A DNA stretch of 64,000 bases from Sphingobacteriales bacterium (GTDB lineage: Bacteria > Bacteroidota > Bacteroidia > Chitinophagales > CAIOSU01): NCBI GenBank assembly GCA_027486795.1, contig JAIXOI010000055.1, positions 1 to 64,000 on the forward strand, read 5' to 3'. Shown in pieces: positions 16,851 through 25,385 of this stretch. Positions within the stretch are counted from its first letter, which is position 1. Every line of letters starts with the position of its first letter. The notes below the pieces were generated by a model, which was not told the origin of the DNA, searched no databases, and saw only the letters and a program-made list of their open reading frames with translations. The position numbers and the translations under genes are program-made.

Positions 16851-16864
16851 TTGACAATAATCAG
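16851..16864. promoter_or_regulatory. Possible Crp/Fnr-type binding site
   Basis: TTGACAATAATCAG differs from the FNR consensus TTGAT-N4-ATCAA at the two symmetric inner and outer positions. It lies about 137 bp before the usp gene whose cluster ends with a Crp/Fnr regulator. This is a weak match and could be chance in AT-rich sequence. Confidence 0.3.
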
Positions 16865-16956
16865 GATTAAGGATGATGCATGTTGCTTTTTATAGGCTTA
16901 TTTAAATTTAATTTCGAAGAGTAAATGAGTAAGTATTGCATTGAAGGTTTTTTTGG

Positions 16957-16980
16957 TGGATTATTTTCTGTAATAATCCA
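16957..16980. promoter_or_regulatory. Perfect 9-bp inverted repeat in the usp leader
   Basis: TGGATTATT and AATAATCCA pair exactly around a 6-base loop (TTCTGT), ending 20 bases before the usp ATG. It could be an operator or an RNA hairpin that limits translation. It lacks a T-run, so it is not a simple terminator. Confidence 0.45.
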
Positions 16981-17000
16981 AGGGAAGCATTAGCAAGGAA

Positions 17001-17915
17001 ATGGATAGGTATAAGCGAATTATGGTTGGTCTCGATTTTACGCCGATGGATAAGACCCTTGTGCAAACCGCTTCGTTTTTGGCGGCCTTATTGAAACCAG
17101 AGAAGATATATTTTGTAAATGCACAAGAAGGGCTTGAAAACGCAGAAGAATGGTTTGCCGAATACCCTGAGCTTGATGCCCCGATTGATGAAAAGTTTAA
17201 GGAAGAGATTGAGGCTGAACTGAAACTACATTATGAACCTGTTGATGGGGTTAGCTCTGAAACCCTGATATTGGAAGGTAGTGTTATAAAAGAATTGAAT
17301 CAACAGGTGCAAATAAACGAGATTGACTTGTTGGTTGTGGGTCGTAAAAACGGATTGAAAGGTAGTGGAATCATTTCTCAAAAGTTGGCACATAAGGTAC
17401 CTACCTCTATACTTTTTGTGCCTGAAGGAGGTAAACCATTGTTGGAGAATATATTGGTCGCTGTCGATTTTTCCCACAACTCCCGCCTAGCGGTTGAGGA
17501 GGCCATTGAGCTCGCTTTACTAAACAGTAATTGCGACATTACGGTGTTAAATACTTTCTGGCTGCCTTTAAAATATTACAAAACCAGTAAAACAGAAGCG
17601 GAGTTTAATCAAATAGCCAGAGCGAATGCTGAACGCAAATGCACACAATTTTTAAACGAAATAAATACAAAAGGAGTTAATTTAAAACCCTATTTTGTCA
17701 GCAAAAGGGAGCAATACACTTACGAGGCAATTTACGATTTTGCATTGGAGCAGCAAGCCAGTATTATTGTTATTGGTGGCATGGGGCACACCAATTTTTC
17801 GGCTCTTTTGTTGGGCAGTATTGCCGAAAAATTAATCAGCGTGGATATGGATATTCCATTGCTAGTGGTAAAAGATAAGAACGCAACACACGGGTTGCTC
17901 GATATATTGAAATAG
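17001..17915 (+). CDS. Tandem-domain universal stress protein
   Basis: A 304-residue protein with two UspA folds: domain 1 about residues 4-140 (IMVGLDFTPMDKTL at its start) and domain 2 about 152-292 (NILVAVDFSHNSRLAVEEA). The ATP-binding loop G-x2-G-x9-G-S/T is recognisable in domain 2 as GGMGHTNFSALLLGSIAEKL; in domain 1 it is altered (GRKNGLKGSGIISQKLAHKV). Such proteins accumulate under stress and are cytoplasmic. It heads a run of usp, usp and crp-type genes on one strand, 18 bases from the next. Confidence 0.92.
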   Translation: MDRYKRIMVGLDFTPMDKTLVQTASFLAALLKPEKIYFVNAQEGLENAEEWFAEYPELDAPIDEKFKEEIEAELKLHYEPVDGVSSETLILEGSVIKELNQQVQINEIDLLVVGRKNGLKGSGIISQKLAHKVPTSILFVPEGGKPLLENILVAVDFSHNSRLAVEEAIELALLNSNCDITVLNTFWLPLKYYKTSKTEAEFNQIARANAERKCTQFLNEINTKGVNLKPYFVSKREQYTYEAIYDFALEQQASIIVIGGMGHTNFSALLLGSIAEKLISVDMDIPLLVVKDKNATHGLLDILK

Positions 17916-17933
17916 CTATAAAAACAAACTACC

Positions 17934-18776
17934 ATGATACAGCACATTTTGGTTCCCACCAACTTTCTTGATTATGCAGTAAATGCGGCCGAGTATGCCG
18001 TGCAGTTGGCGGCACAATACAATGCCAGGGTTACGCTTTTCCACACCTACCACATACCCGTAATTGATCCTTTGGTTCCTTCGGAGTACCTAATGGAGTT
18101 GGCAAGCAGTGCCGAAAAAAACGCAGAAAATAGTATTCGCCAACAAGTCGAAGACCTTCAAGAAGCTTTCCCCCATATGAAAGATAGTATTGCCTATCAA
18201 ATATCCATGGGTTTTGCTGCCGACGAGATTCTATCCGTTGCCCATGCTACAGGCGCAGATGCCATTGTAATGGGCACTAGGCATAGCGAAAAAATACAAC
18301 GTATATTGTTGGGTAGTGTGTTAGGTACTATTTTAGAAAAGGCCGAGGTACCTGTAATAGTTATACCAGAGAATCTAGCCTACAAAACAATCAACAATAT
18401 ACTGTTCGCGTCGGAGTTTAATGATAGTGAAGATATCCACTCTATAAACCGTGTACTCGATTTTACAGCTAAACTGAATGGAACTTTGTATAGCCTTCAC
18501 ATTCAAGAAACCGAGCCCGACGAGAATGACATGATCCGCATTCAAAACATCAGGGCCATTTACGAGGGAAAACTTGGAGCGGGTAAGGTACATTTTGAGA
18601 ACATAGCCTATAGCAACATTCTGGAGGGCCTATCTAAATTTAGTAAGGTGAATGATATTGATATGGCTGTAATGGTAACGCACAAGCGCAACTTTTTTGA
18701 GAAACTGTTTGATAGGAGCTTAAGCAAGCAAATGGCATACAAAACGGATGTGCCTTTAATAGTGTTTCATAAATAA
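17934..18776 (+). CDS. Universal stress protein
   Basis: A 280-residue protein with two UspA domains. The first (about 3-140) has a full ATP-type loop, MGTRHSEKIQRILLGSVLGT. The second (about 145-280) starts NNILFASEFNDSEDIHSINR and lacks a complete glycine loop, ending in VPLIVFHK. It follows the first usp gene by 18 bases and precedes the Crp/Fnr gene by about 60, with a promoter-like sequence in that gap. The three may form one stress-response unit. Confidence 0.91.
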   Translation: MIQHILVPTNFLDYAVNAAEYAVQLAAQYNARVTLFHTYHIPVIDPLVPSEYLMELASSAEKNAENSIRQQVEDLQEAFPHMKDSIAYQISMGFAADEILSVAHATGADAIVMGTRHSEKIQRILLGSVLGTILEKAEVPVIVIPENLAYKTINNILFASEFNDSEDIHSINRVLDFTAKLNGTLYSLHIQETEPDENDMIRIQNIRAIYEGKLGAGKVHFENIAYSNILEGLSKFSKVNDIDMAVMVTHKRNFFEKLFDRSLSKQMAYKTDVPLIVFHK

Positions 18777-18811
18777 ATGGTTTTTACTGAACACTTTTGG
18801 TGCTTCTGGTG

Positions 18812-18819
18812 TACATTTG
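18812..18819 (+). promoter_or_regulatory. -7 element for the Crp/Fnr gene
   Basis: TACATTTG matches TAnnTTTG exactly and lies 20 bases before the chosen ATG at 18839. No clear -33 partner stands at the usual 19-21 bp. The regulator may thus have its own promoter besides read-through from the usp genes. Confidence 0.45.
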
Positions 18820-18838
18820 TATACCTAGTAAGCACATT

Positions 18839-19540
18839 ATGAAATTCTCTCAACCTGACTGTGCACATTGTAATGGCCGACGCGACTCGCTCTTTAGTTT
18901 TTGCAAAATGGCCGAAATTGATGAATTGAACGAAAGCAAATCGTGCAATAGTTATAAGCGTGGTCAAGTAGTGTTTGAAGAAGGGGCCAACCCGTTGGGC
19001 GTGTACTGCATCAATTCGGGTAAGGTAAAGCTGTATAAGCACGCATCCGATGGTAAGGAGCAGATTATACGTATTGTTAAGCCTGGCGATTTTTTAGGAT
19101 ACCGCTCCATGTTGGCGGGCACCAAGTATAAGCTCTCGGCATCGGCCATGGAGGATACTGCTGTGTGTATGATTCCTAAAGCTACTTTCTTGGAACTGTT
19201 TCGCACCAATGAGAGCTTCTCTAAAGGCCTTTTAAGCGCGCTGTGCAGCACTTTAGACGAGAGTTATACCAAGATGGCCGACATAGCTTACAAGCCCGTG
19301 AGGGGCCGTGTAGCCGAAGCGCTGCTTTTTCTCCATAACTTTTATAAAGATGAGCAAAACCCCCATGGCATCATTAACATAGGACGGGAGGATTTGGCCA
19401 GCTTTGTGGGTACGGTAAAGGAAACTGCTATCCGTATGCTCAAAGAGTTTAAAGATGAGGGCCTAATTGAAACGGATAAAAGCAATATTATTATTAAAGA
19501 TTCGGAAGGTTTATTGCATATTAGTGAGCTGTACGATTAA
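18839..19540 (+). CDS. Crp/Fnr family transcriptional regulator, possible Fe-S sensor
   Basis: A 233-residue regulator. It has a cyclic-nucleotide-binding-like beta barrel (about 30-130; GVYCINSGKVKLYKHASDGK, IVKPGDFLGYRSML) and a C-terminal HTH_Crp domain (GREDLASFVGTVKETAIRML as recognition region). Four cysteines precede or begin the barrel (C8, C11, C22, C36), a pattern compatible with an oxygen-labile cluster as in FNR, though the spacing is not the E. coli one. ATG 18839 (MKFSQPDCAHC) was chosen over an upstream frame at 18797, because it keeps this cysteine-rich head and sits behind a good -7 element. The position behind two usp genes suggests control of stress or low-oxygen survival. 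Confidence 0.9.
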   Translation: MKFSQPDCAHCNGRRDSLFSFCKMAEIDELNESKSCNSYKRGQVVFEEGANPLGVYCINSGKVKLYKHASDGKEQIIRIVKPGDFLGYRSMLAGTKYKLSASAMEDTAVCMIPKATFLELFRTNESFSKGLLSALCSTLDESYTKMADIAYKPVRGRVAEALLFLHNFYKDEQNPHGIINIGREDLASFVGTVKETAIRMLKEFKDEGLIETDKSNIIIKDSEGLLHISELYD

Positions 19541-19547
19541 GGCACAA

Positions 19548-19699
19548 CCTGCCTGCCGGCAGGCAGGGACACAAGACACAAGACACAAGACACAAGACAC
19601 AAGACACAACCTGCCTGCCGGCAGGCAGGGACACAAGACTCAAGACTAAAGACTCAAGACGCAAGACGCAAGACGCAAGACGCAAGACGCAAGACGCAA
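19548..19699 (+). repeat. Composite array: two 20-bp palindromes and three classes of 7-bp units
   Basis: CCTGCCTGCCGGCAGGCAGG occurs at 19548-19567 and again at 19610-19629, separated by GACACAA units. After the second copy the 7-bp units change: GACACAA, GACTCAA, GACTAAA, GACTCAA, then six identical GACGCAA copies (19658-19699). The blocks of a single variant suggest recent expansion by slippage. The array starts eight bases after the Crp/Fnr stop and is non-coding. Confidence 0.93.
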
Positions 19700-19740
19700 A
19701 TTTTTAGTGCATTATGTTGTAAAAGTTCCGTAGGCTTTAA

Positions 19741-19781
19741 AATAAGAGAGGCTGGTTCCAACGGAACCAGCCTCTCTTATT
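19741..19781. terminator. Strong bidirectional terminator
   Basis: AATAAGAGAGGCTGGTTCC and its exact reverse complement (19763-19781) form a 19-bp perfect stem with loop AAC. T-rich sequence follows on both strands. It sits between the convergent Crp/Fnr gene (with its repeat array) and the large T9SS cargo gene and can stop both. Confidence 0.9.
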
Positions 19782-19824
19782 TTGTATTTGCAGCAGTCTC
19801 TATTTTTGGAGACTTAGTAAGTCC

Positions 19825-22800
19825 TTATTGCTTGATAAGCTTGGTAGTCAATAGTTTTTCGCCAGGTATTTGAGCGGCAACAACATAGCTGCCACTTTGC
19901 AACTGGCTTAGCTCAAGGTTTACTTTGTTTAAGCCTGTAACCAATGAGCTCAACTTTTGATTGTAAACCACGCGGCCAGTAATGTCGTATACCATTACAA
20001 CTGCCTCACGGCCTTGTTTTACGTACAAGTCAAGGTTGGCGGTAGCAGTTACCGGGTTAGGGTACAATTTCAATGAAGCAGGTTGGCTATTTACCACTTC
20101 ATTTACCCCAACTATCTCTTTACAAGGAGTTACGTCGCAAGTTGATGGCGTGAGGCTGGTGGTACGGAAAATACCACGGCCATGAGTTGCGGCATAAAGT
20201 ACCCTACACTCTTTATCGTACAGTTTATCAAAATTCAACTGGAAGGTAGGAACCGCGCCAAAATCTTGTGCGTTCTCGGTCGACCAAGAAATTTGAGTTG
20301 CTCCATCTAAGTAGTTATTAGTGCTCCACACACCAAGCTCGGTGCCCAACAGAAGATTGTTTCCGTTGTAGTAATCAAACACGGCATCATACACCGGCAT
20401 TTGTGGCAAGTTGTTTTGTATCGATTGGAAGGTTGGAAGCGGCGTAGTTTGACCTACCGGAGGGTCGTTACCGTTTGATGTTTGGAAAACATAATCAGTG
20501 TTACCATATTGGCCGTAGGTTACCACTACTTGGTTAGGGTCGCTTGGGTTAATAGCAAAACCGGTTACATAGCGGTTAGTAGTGCCCGGTACGGTTAGTT
20601 TTACCCTTCTTATTCCTTGGCTAGTAGCAATGTTACTTGCTATGCTAGGGAAAGTCCAAGTACTGCGATCAAGTGGTGATACGTAGAAGTAATCGTATAC
20701 AGAATCTACTATTTCAATATTGGCATCGTTCGGGTCAGCTGCAATATTTACGGCTGATAAAAGTGAATCTAGCACATAACCATCGGTCAAGCCGTCAATA
20801 CGGTATACGTTTCCGGTTTGTGTACCTACAAAAGCAACTCCTTGTTCAGAAACGGTTACGGCAGTAGCGGTACCCGAAACCGAAATTTTGAACCAAACTG
20901 GGTTTAAAGACGGATTGAGTGGGTTTGGCGTAAACCAGATGCCATTATTAGTACAGATAAACAAAAAAGCTTTTTCCTTTTTAACCGTAATGTTTTCAGG
21001 CGTTGTTACTTGCGAAATAACGGCCTGGGTTGTTTTATCAATTTTGGTAGTGGTGCGGTACACCGTGTTGGTTACCAAACTGTCATCTTCCCACAATGCA
21101 ATCGGTGTTAAGAACAAGGTTCCGTCGTCAGGAAGACAATCGTTGTTGGCGTCAATATTTTCATCAAGCGCACAGCTGTATGAGTCTGAAAAATTTACTG
21201 AACGCGTTAGTGATCCGCTAGTAATGGTAGCGAACGAAATGTTTGGATACAAACGAGATATCGCAGCATCGCCACCATCGCCGCCGCTAACTTCCCGGAA
21301 GGTTTTAGGGGCATTGTTTTGGCAATCGTTTAAGTTAGTACCGTTATCTTGTGTTCCACCAATTACGCTTCCATTGTAACCAGTGCCAAACCCGTAAAAC
21401 TGAGTTATGCCAAGCCCTTTGTTTCGAGGGGTGAATTTAGGAAATTGGTCCTGTGCATTGTTACTTCTTGATACGCCGCCGTCGCTCCCAACGTACATGA
21501 TGTTAGGGTCGGTTGGGTGAAACAGAACCAAGTGCATATCGGCATGAACGTAATATGGGTTAGACGGTATATCTGGCTGCCAATAAGCGATCAAATCGCG
21601 GCCACCACTTACGTTTACGCTCCATAGTTCCAATTGACCGCCAATTATCAAGCGGTCGGTGTTTGCTGGGTCAATAGCAAAAGCAATATTCCAGAAAGAC
21701 TGTTCTCCTAATGGATTAAAGCCGTTTGCACTTCCTCTTACCACTACCGTCCAATTAGCTCCTCCATCGTCTGAGCGATAAATGGCATCCATGATACCAC
21801 CAAAACCTGGAGTTGAAACACAAGCATAAACCAAACCTTGTTGGCTTTTTGTAACAGCAAACTCAATACGACCAATTCTATTTGCGGCTGGAAATCCATT
21901 AATGCCGGTAATATCGGTAAAGGTTAAGCCGCTGTCAACAGATCTGAAAACTCTGCTGCCTGAAAGTGCATATACATAACCTAATGTAGGGTCTACAGCT
22001 ACTTCAAGCGCAGGGCCGTTCTGCAAAGCTGGCGTAATGCCATTAGGGCTAGTGAAGGTGGTTCCGCCATCTTGAGTCATTACAATACCTCTGTGCGTAG
22101 CTACATAGAATTTGTTGTTGTCAAATGGGTCAAAGGCTATATCGTAAATGAATGACCAACGCTCGCTATTGCTGTTAGCCACTGGGGTAGTAGCCGGCAA
22201 TAAATCGAAAGTTGCACCGTCATCGGTGGAGCGATAAATACCACTACCAATGAAACCCGGAGCACCAAAAGTGTTTGGCACTCCATCTAATATAGGAGCA
22301 AAACCTTCACCAGTGCCAATATAAATGTCGCCGTTGGGTGCCATACGCATGGTGCTGATGCCGACATGGTCGTTTTCCCTGGTCCAAGGGTGTATTTCCC
22401 ATGATAGACCACCGTTTAAAGAAAAGAAAAGTCCACCAGATACACCGCCGCACCACATTCTTTCGGGGTTTGCAGGGTCAATTACGATAGCTCGTGTACG
22501 GCCACCAACGTTATCTGGGCCTAGTTCTTCCCAAGTTAGGCCAAGCGAGCGGCCGCCTCGTGTTTTTAGCTGTTTAGACGCTAACCATTGGCTACGGGCA
22601 GCTAATACATCGGTCATAGATACAATTCCGGTATTTTGGTTGGCACGCATCAGATGCAAATATTCTTTTGCGCCTAAAATGCCTTTTTTCTTTTTCTCTC
22701 CGTTCTTTGCTTCGTACGATTTTTTGTATTGCATTGCGGGAGAGTCGCTAACCCCAGCCATTGGGTCAGAAGAGAATGTGCCATTGGCCCAAAATCCTAT

Positions 22801-22848
22801 TGCACCTAAAATGAGGGCAGATACGAGTACGAAAGCGATTTTTTTCAT
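19825..22848 (-). CDS. Large T9SS type A cargo with BNR/sortilin-like beta-propeller
   Basis: About 1007 residues. A signal peptide (MKKIAFVLVSALILGAIGFW) and a charged KNGEKKKKG linker lead to repeated propeller blades with the VPS10/BNR style motif S-x-D-x-G-x-x-W/F (SLNGGLSWE, STDDGATFD, TQDGGTTFT, SVDSGLTFT, SDDGGANWT), running to about residue 900. A type A sorting domain follows (LKLYPNPVTATANLDLYV, MVYDITGRVVYNQ, LQSGSYVVAA). It should be exported and attached to or released from the cell surface by T9SS; the ligand or substrate is unknown. Starts at ATG 22848 rather than the TTG two codons upstream. A strong terminator follows. Confidence 0.9.
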   Translation of the reverse strand: MKKIAFVLVSALILGAIGFWANGTFSSDPMAGVSDSPAMQYKKSYEAKNGEKKKKGILGAKEYLHLMRANQNTGIVSMTDVLAARSQWLASKQLKTRGGRSLGLTWEELGPDNVGGRTRAIVIDPANPERMWCGGVSGGLFFSLNGGLSWEIHPWTRENDHVGISTMRMAPNGDIYIGTGEGFAPILDGVPNTFGAPGFIGSGIYRSTDDGATFDLLPATTPVANSNSERWSFIYDIAFDPFDNNKFYVATHRGIVMTQDGGTTFTSPNGITPALQNGPALEVAVDPTLGYVYALSGSRVFRSVDSGLTFTDITGINGFPAANRIGRIEFAVTKSQQGLVYACVSTPGFGGIMDAIYRSDDGGANWTVVVRGSANGFNPLGEQSFWNIAFAIDPANTDRLIIGGQLELWSVNVSGGRDLIAYWQPDIPSNPYYVHADMHLVLFHPTDPNIMYVGSDGGVSRSNNAQDQFPKFTPRNKGLGITQFYGFGTGYNGSVIGGTQDNGTNLNDCQNNAPKTFREVSGGDGGDAAISRLYPNISFATITSGSLTRSVNFSDSYSCALDENIDANNDCLPDDGTLFLTPIALWEDDSLVTNTVYRTTTKIDKTTQAVISQVTTPENITVKKEKAFLFICTNNGIWFTPNPLNPSLNPVWFKISVSGTATAVTVSEQGVAFVGTQTGNVYRIDGLTDGYVLDSLLSAVNIAADPNDANIEIVDSVYDYFYVSPLDRSTWTFPSIASNIATSQGIRRVKLTVPGTTNRYVTGFAINPSDPNQVVVTYGQYGNTDYVFQTSNGNDPPVGQTTPLPTFQSIQNNLPQMPVYDAVFDYYNGNNLLLGTELGVWSTNNYLDGATQISWSTENAQDFGAVPTFQLNFDKLYDKECRVLYAATHGRGIFRTTSLTPSTCDVTPCKEIVGVNEVVNSQPASLKLYPNPVTATANLDLYVKQGREAVVMVYDITGRVVYNQKLSSLVTGLNKVNLELSQLQSGSYVVAAQIPGEKLLTTKLIKQ

Positions 22849-22889
22849 CTTCAAATTTCAGTTTGAATGAACAACTATTGGCACAAAAC

Positions 22890-22908
22890 CACGGTTATTT
22901 AAGCCGTG
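22890..22908 (-). terminator. Weak hairpin after lipA
   Basis: On the minus strand CACGG pairs with CCGTG around an interrupted AT-rich inner stem, followed by TTTTG. It lies 22 bases past the lipA stop and could end that transcript before the next gene, but the stem is short and bulged. Confidence 0.3.
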
Positions 22909-22930
22909 AAAATACGAAATTTTATCAAAA

Positions 22931-23803
22931 TTAGATGTGTCTTTCGGCATGGTACGACGACCTTACAAGAGGTCCGCTTTCCACATAACTTAAGCCACGT
23001 TTCAATCCTTCTTCCTTATACATTTCAAAAACCTCAGGGGTAACATATTCTTTTACCTCCAGGTGCAATTTAGTAGGTTGCAAGTATTGTCCGATGGTCA
23101 TAACATCGCAACCATGTGCTGCCAAGTCGTCCATTAGTTCAAATAATTCTTCGTGTGTTTCGCCCAAGCCCAGCATAATGCCGCTTTTGGTGCGCATGCC
23201 ACCTGCTTTCAATTGCTGTATCACATCCAAACTACGCTGGTATATGGCTTGCGGGCGCACTAAGCGATACAAGCGTTTTACCGTCTCCATATTATGCGAT
23301 ACTACTTCGGGTGCTACTTCTATGATGTCGTTTATCGCCTTTTGGTTGCCTTTGAAATCAGGAATTAATGTTTCCATGGTGGTACCTGGGCTCATTTCCC
23401 TTACTGCCCTAACAGTTGCGGCCCAAATTTTTGATCCTCCATTGTGCAATTCATCTCTATCAACTGAGGTGAGTACGCAATGTTTTACGCCCATTAGTTG
23501 CACTGCTTCGCCCACTCGGCGTGGCTCATCCCAGTCAATTTCAGCAGGCCTGCCCGTTTTTACAGCGCAAAATGAACATGAACGGGTGCACACATTACCC
23601 AAAATCATGAATGTAGCGGTGCCAGCTCCCCAGCACTCGCCCATATTGGGGCAGTTGCCACTTTCGCAAATAGTGTGCAACTTATACTCGTCTACCAACC
23701 CACGAACCTTACGGTAGCCTTCGCCAGTTGGCAGCTTTACCCTAAGCCAAGTAGGCTTGCCAGCCCTGCGCTCTTTTTTCTCAACTATATCCAGTTCAAT
23801 CAT
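22931..23803 (-). CDS. lipA: Lipoyl synthase
   Basis: Radical-SAM enzyme that inserts two sulphurs into protein-bound octanoyl groups to make lipoate. At 290 residues it has the auxiliary cluster motif Cx4Cx5C (C46, C51, C57 in [12 protein letters not shown]), the radical-SAM Cx3Cx2C (C72, C76, C79 in CTRSCSFC), the [13 protein letters not shown] segment and the C-terminal RSSYHAE that supplies the serine ligand. All catalytic residues are intact. It stands alone, divergent from the AAA ATPase gene; lipB is not in the window. Confidence 0.96.
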   Translation of the reverse strand: MIELDIVEKKERRAGKPTWLRVKLPTGEGYRKVRGLVDEYKLHTICESGNCPNMGECWGAGTATFMILGNVCTRSCSFCAVKTGRPAEIDWDEPRRVGEAVQLMGVKHCVLTSVDRDELHNGGSKIWAATVRAVREMSPGTTMETLIPDFKGNQKAINDIIEVAPEVVSHNMETVKRLYRLVRPQAIYQRSLDVIQQLKAGGMRTKSGIMLGLGETHEELFELMDDLAAHGCDVMTIGQYLQPTKLHLEVKEYVTPEVFEMYKEEGLKRGLSYVESGPLVRSSYHAERHI

Positions 23804-23830
23804 TGGCTTAATATTCGCTTAATGTAACCA

Positions 23831-23838
23831 CAAATTTA
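23831..23838 (-). promoter_or_regulatory. -7 element for lipA
   Basis: The minus strand reads TAAATTTG, a full match to TAnnTTTG, 28 bases before the lipA ATG. No good -33 element is visible at the usual spacing. Confidence 0.45.
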
Positions 23839-23948
23839 ACGGTTTAGTTTAAATATTGGTTTACTATTAGCTAGGTATATTGGTCTAATAATTTTATTGG
23901 TTGGCGTTACTTTAGGGCTACCAAATGGCAACCCAACTATAACTTCCT

Positions 23949-23956
23949 TAACTTTG
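23949..23956 (+). promoter_or_regulatory. -7 element for the AAA ATPase gene
   Basis: TAACTTTG matches TAnnTTTG and points toward the ATPase ATG 105 bases downstream. The -33 region is not convincing. Confidence 0.4.
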
Positions 23957-24060
23957 CAAGGTTGGTTGGTACATCGTGCAACATGATACCTTGATTGTAC
24001 TGATTGTTTCTACCCCATTTTTGCTCAAGTTGAGTAAGAATATAAACCACTTGCACTGCC

Positions 24061-25122
24061 ATGACCGACCCATTAGTAAATATGTTTGCGAAGGCTGATT
24101 ATTTTCAGCCATACTACTATTTTTATGTAAAAACTGGGCAAATACCCTACCGCATAATTATTGAAGGGATTGAAATGGCGGGTGTGCACGAAACCTTGTC
24201 TGAATCTTTTCCGGGCTTAACGCAGGTTTTGGGTACCTATCTGTACCCAAACGAAAGCAAAGAAGGCACGGCACCAACAGGTACGTATTGGTTGGAGGCG
24301 GGTTTGCTCATAAGCTTGACTGTAAATGAATTTGACCCAGAGGAAACAACGGCCATAGTACTGCACAATGCGGCCGTTGATAAGGATTTGTTGGATAAAC
24401 TCACCCAACTTTTTAGGGATAGGCAGACGTATAAAGCCGTAAATGAGGCCAACAACCTGTATTTGCTCAAAACGTTTCAATATGGGTTGGGTTTTCATAA
24501 ATTCAAACTCAATATTGCTGCCATTGATTTAGAGCGCCATTACAATGATGACTTAGTTGCGCTCAACCAAGAAATACTGGAGCGCCTGAACGGAAAAGAC
24601 GAAAAAGGTATCTTGCTGTTGCATGGTAAGCCTGGCACGGGCAAAACCACCTATATACGCTATTTATGCTCGCAGGTGAACAAAAAGAAACTGTTTATAC
24701 CGGTTGAGTTGGGCAAAAAGATTGCCAGCCCCGAGTTTTTGTCGCTGTTGGACGGTTACGAAAACTCTGTTTTAATTATTGAAGATGCCGAGAGTATCCT
24801 CAAAAGCCGAAAATCGAGCGAAGGTAGTGCCGTGGCCAATTTGCTCAATTTGAGCGATGGGTTGATTTCGGATTGCTACAACATACAGGTTATTTGTACC
24901 TTCAATACCAACCTTGCCGATATTGACGATGCCTTATTGCGCAAAGGAAGGCTGATAGCTCAATATGAGTTCAAGGAGCTGGAGTTGGACAAAACCAATG
25001 CACTTATTACCGAACTTGGGCACGAAATTAAGGTTGATGCACCGATGACCCTTGCCGACATATACCACCTCAACGATAAAAACTATGTAAGCCCTCATAA
25101 GAAAATAGGGTTTAAGCAATAA
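24061..25122 (+). CDS. AAA family ATPase of unknown role
   Basis: A 353-residue cytoplasmic protein. The N-terminal 160 residues are an unrecognised domain, rich in aromatic residues (YFQPYYYFYVKTGQIPY). The C-terminal half is an AAA domain: Walker A GKPGTGKTT (lysine about 195), Walker B VLIIEDAE, sensor-1-like CTFNTN and arginine-finger candidate LLRKGRLI. The order is that of single-ring AAA proteins related to the FtsH/CDC48 core, but no protease or DNA-binding part is attached. It is monocistronic between divergent lipA and the riboswitch, so context gives no function. Confidence 0.85.
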   Translation: MTDPLVNMFAKADYFQPYYYFYVKTGQIPYRIIIEGIEMAGVHETLSESFPGLTQVLGTYLYPNESKEGTAPTGTYWLEAGLLISLTVNEFDPEETTAIVLHNAAVDKDLLDKLTQLFRDRQTYKAVNEANNLYLLKTFQYGLGFHKFKLNIAAIDLERHYNDDLVALNQEILERLNGKDEKGILLLHGKPGTGKTTYIRYLCSQVNKKKLFIPVELGKKIASPEFLSLLDGYENSVLIIEDAESILKSRKSSEGSAVANLLNLSDGLISDCYNIQVICTFNTNLADIDDALLRKGRLIAQYEFKELELDKTNALITELGHEIKVDAPMTLADIYHLNDKNYVSPHKKIGFKQ

Positions 25123-25178
25123 CGGCAATTGGCTATTTAGCTAGCTTGAAAATAGATATAAAAATATTTGTTGGGCTA

Positions 25179-25211
25179 TTGCGTAATCAAAGAATATTGT
25201 CCGTTACTTTG
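25179..25211 (+). promoter_or_regulatory. Promoter of the TPP riboswitch transcript
   Basis: TTGC (25179-25182) and TTACTTTG (25204-25211) are 21 bp apart. The -7 has one mismatch to TAnnTTTG. Initiation about seven bases later would fall at the first base of the riboswitch P1 stem, which supports the call. Confidence 0.6.
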
Positions 25212-25218
25212 TATCATT

Positions 25219-25300
25219 AAGACTGGGGTGTCTCGTAATAATCGAGACTGAGATTATACCCAATGAACCTGATCCGGTTGGTACCGGCGGAGGGAGTCTT
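25219..25300 (+). ncRNA. Thiamine pyrophosphate riboswitch (THI element)
   Basis: The P1 arms AAGACT and AGTCTT close an element with all the conserved blocks: GGGGTG, a variable stem (TCTCG/CGAGA), CTGAGA, ACCC, GAACCTGATC and the GGCGGAGGGA end. It precedes the TonB-dependent receptor by about 86 bases. The gap contains a TCACGCG/CGCGTGA hairpin and others but no T-run, so control is more likely on translation than on termination. High TPP would lower receptor synthesis. Confidence 0.96.
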
Positions 25301-25385
25301 GCACTCACGCGTTCGTGCGCGTGATGTTGAGCATCATTTGGTAGTGCTTATCTGCATTTGCAGGCCTCGGGCTATAACCCAACAA

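Larger units (their letters stand above)
16594..17000. other. 407-bp intergenic region before the stress genes
   Basis: AT-rich and with no convincing gene; a 64-residue frame on the minus strand looks like chance. Two possible control sites stand out: an FNR-like half-palindrome at 16851-16864 and a 9-bp inverted repeat at 16957-16980, both before the universal stress protein start at 17001. Confidence 0.6.

Noticed and set aside
19467-19649. 60-residue frame with repeating KTQDTRH units
   Set aside because: It is a reading of the 7-bp array and palindromes; no gene would be built this way, and it overlaps the Crp/Fnr gene.
25263-25385. N-terminal extension of the TonB receptor (MNLIRLVPAEGV...)
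   Set aside because: It is encoded by the 3' half of the TPP riboswitch and its expression platform. The signal peptide starts at 25386 or 25395.
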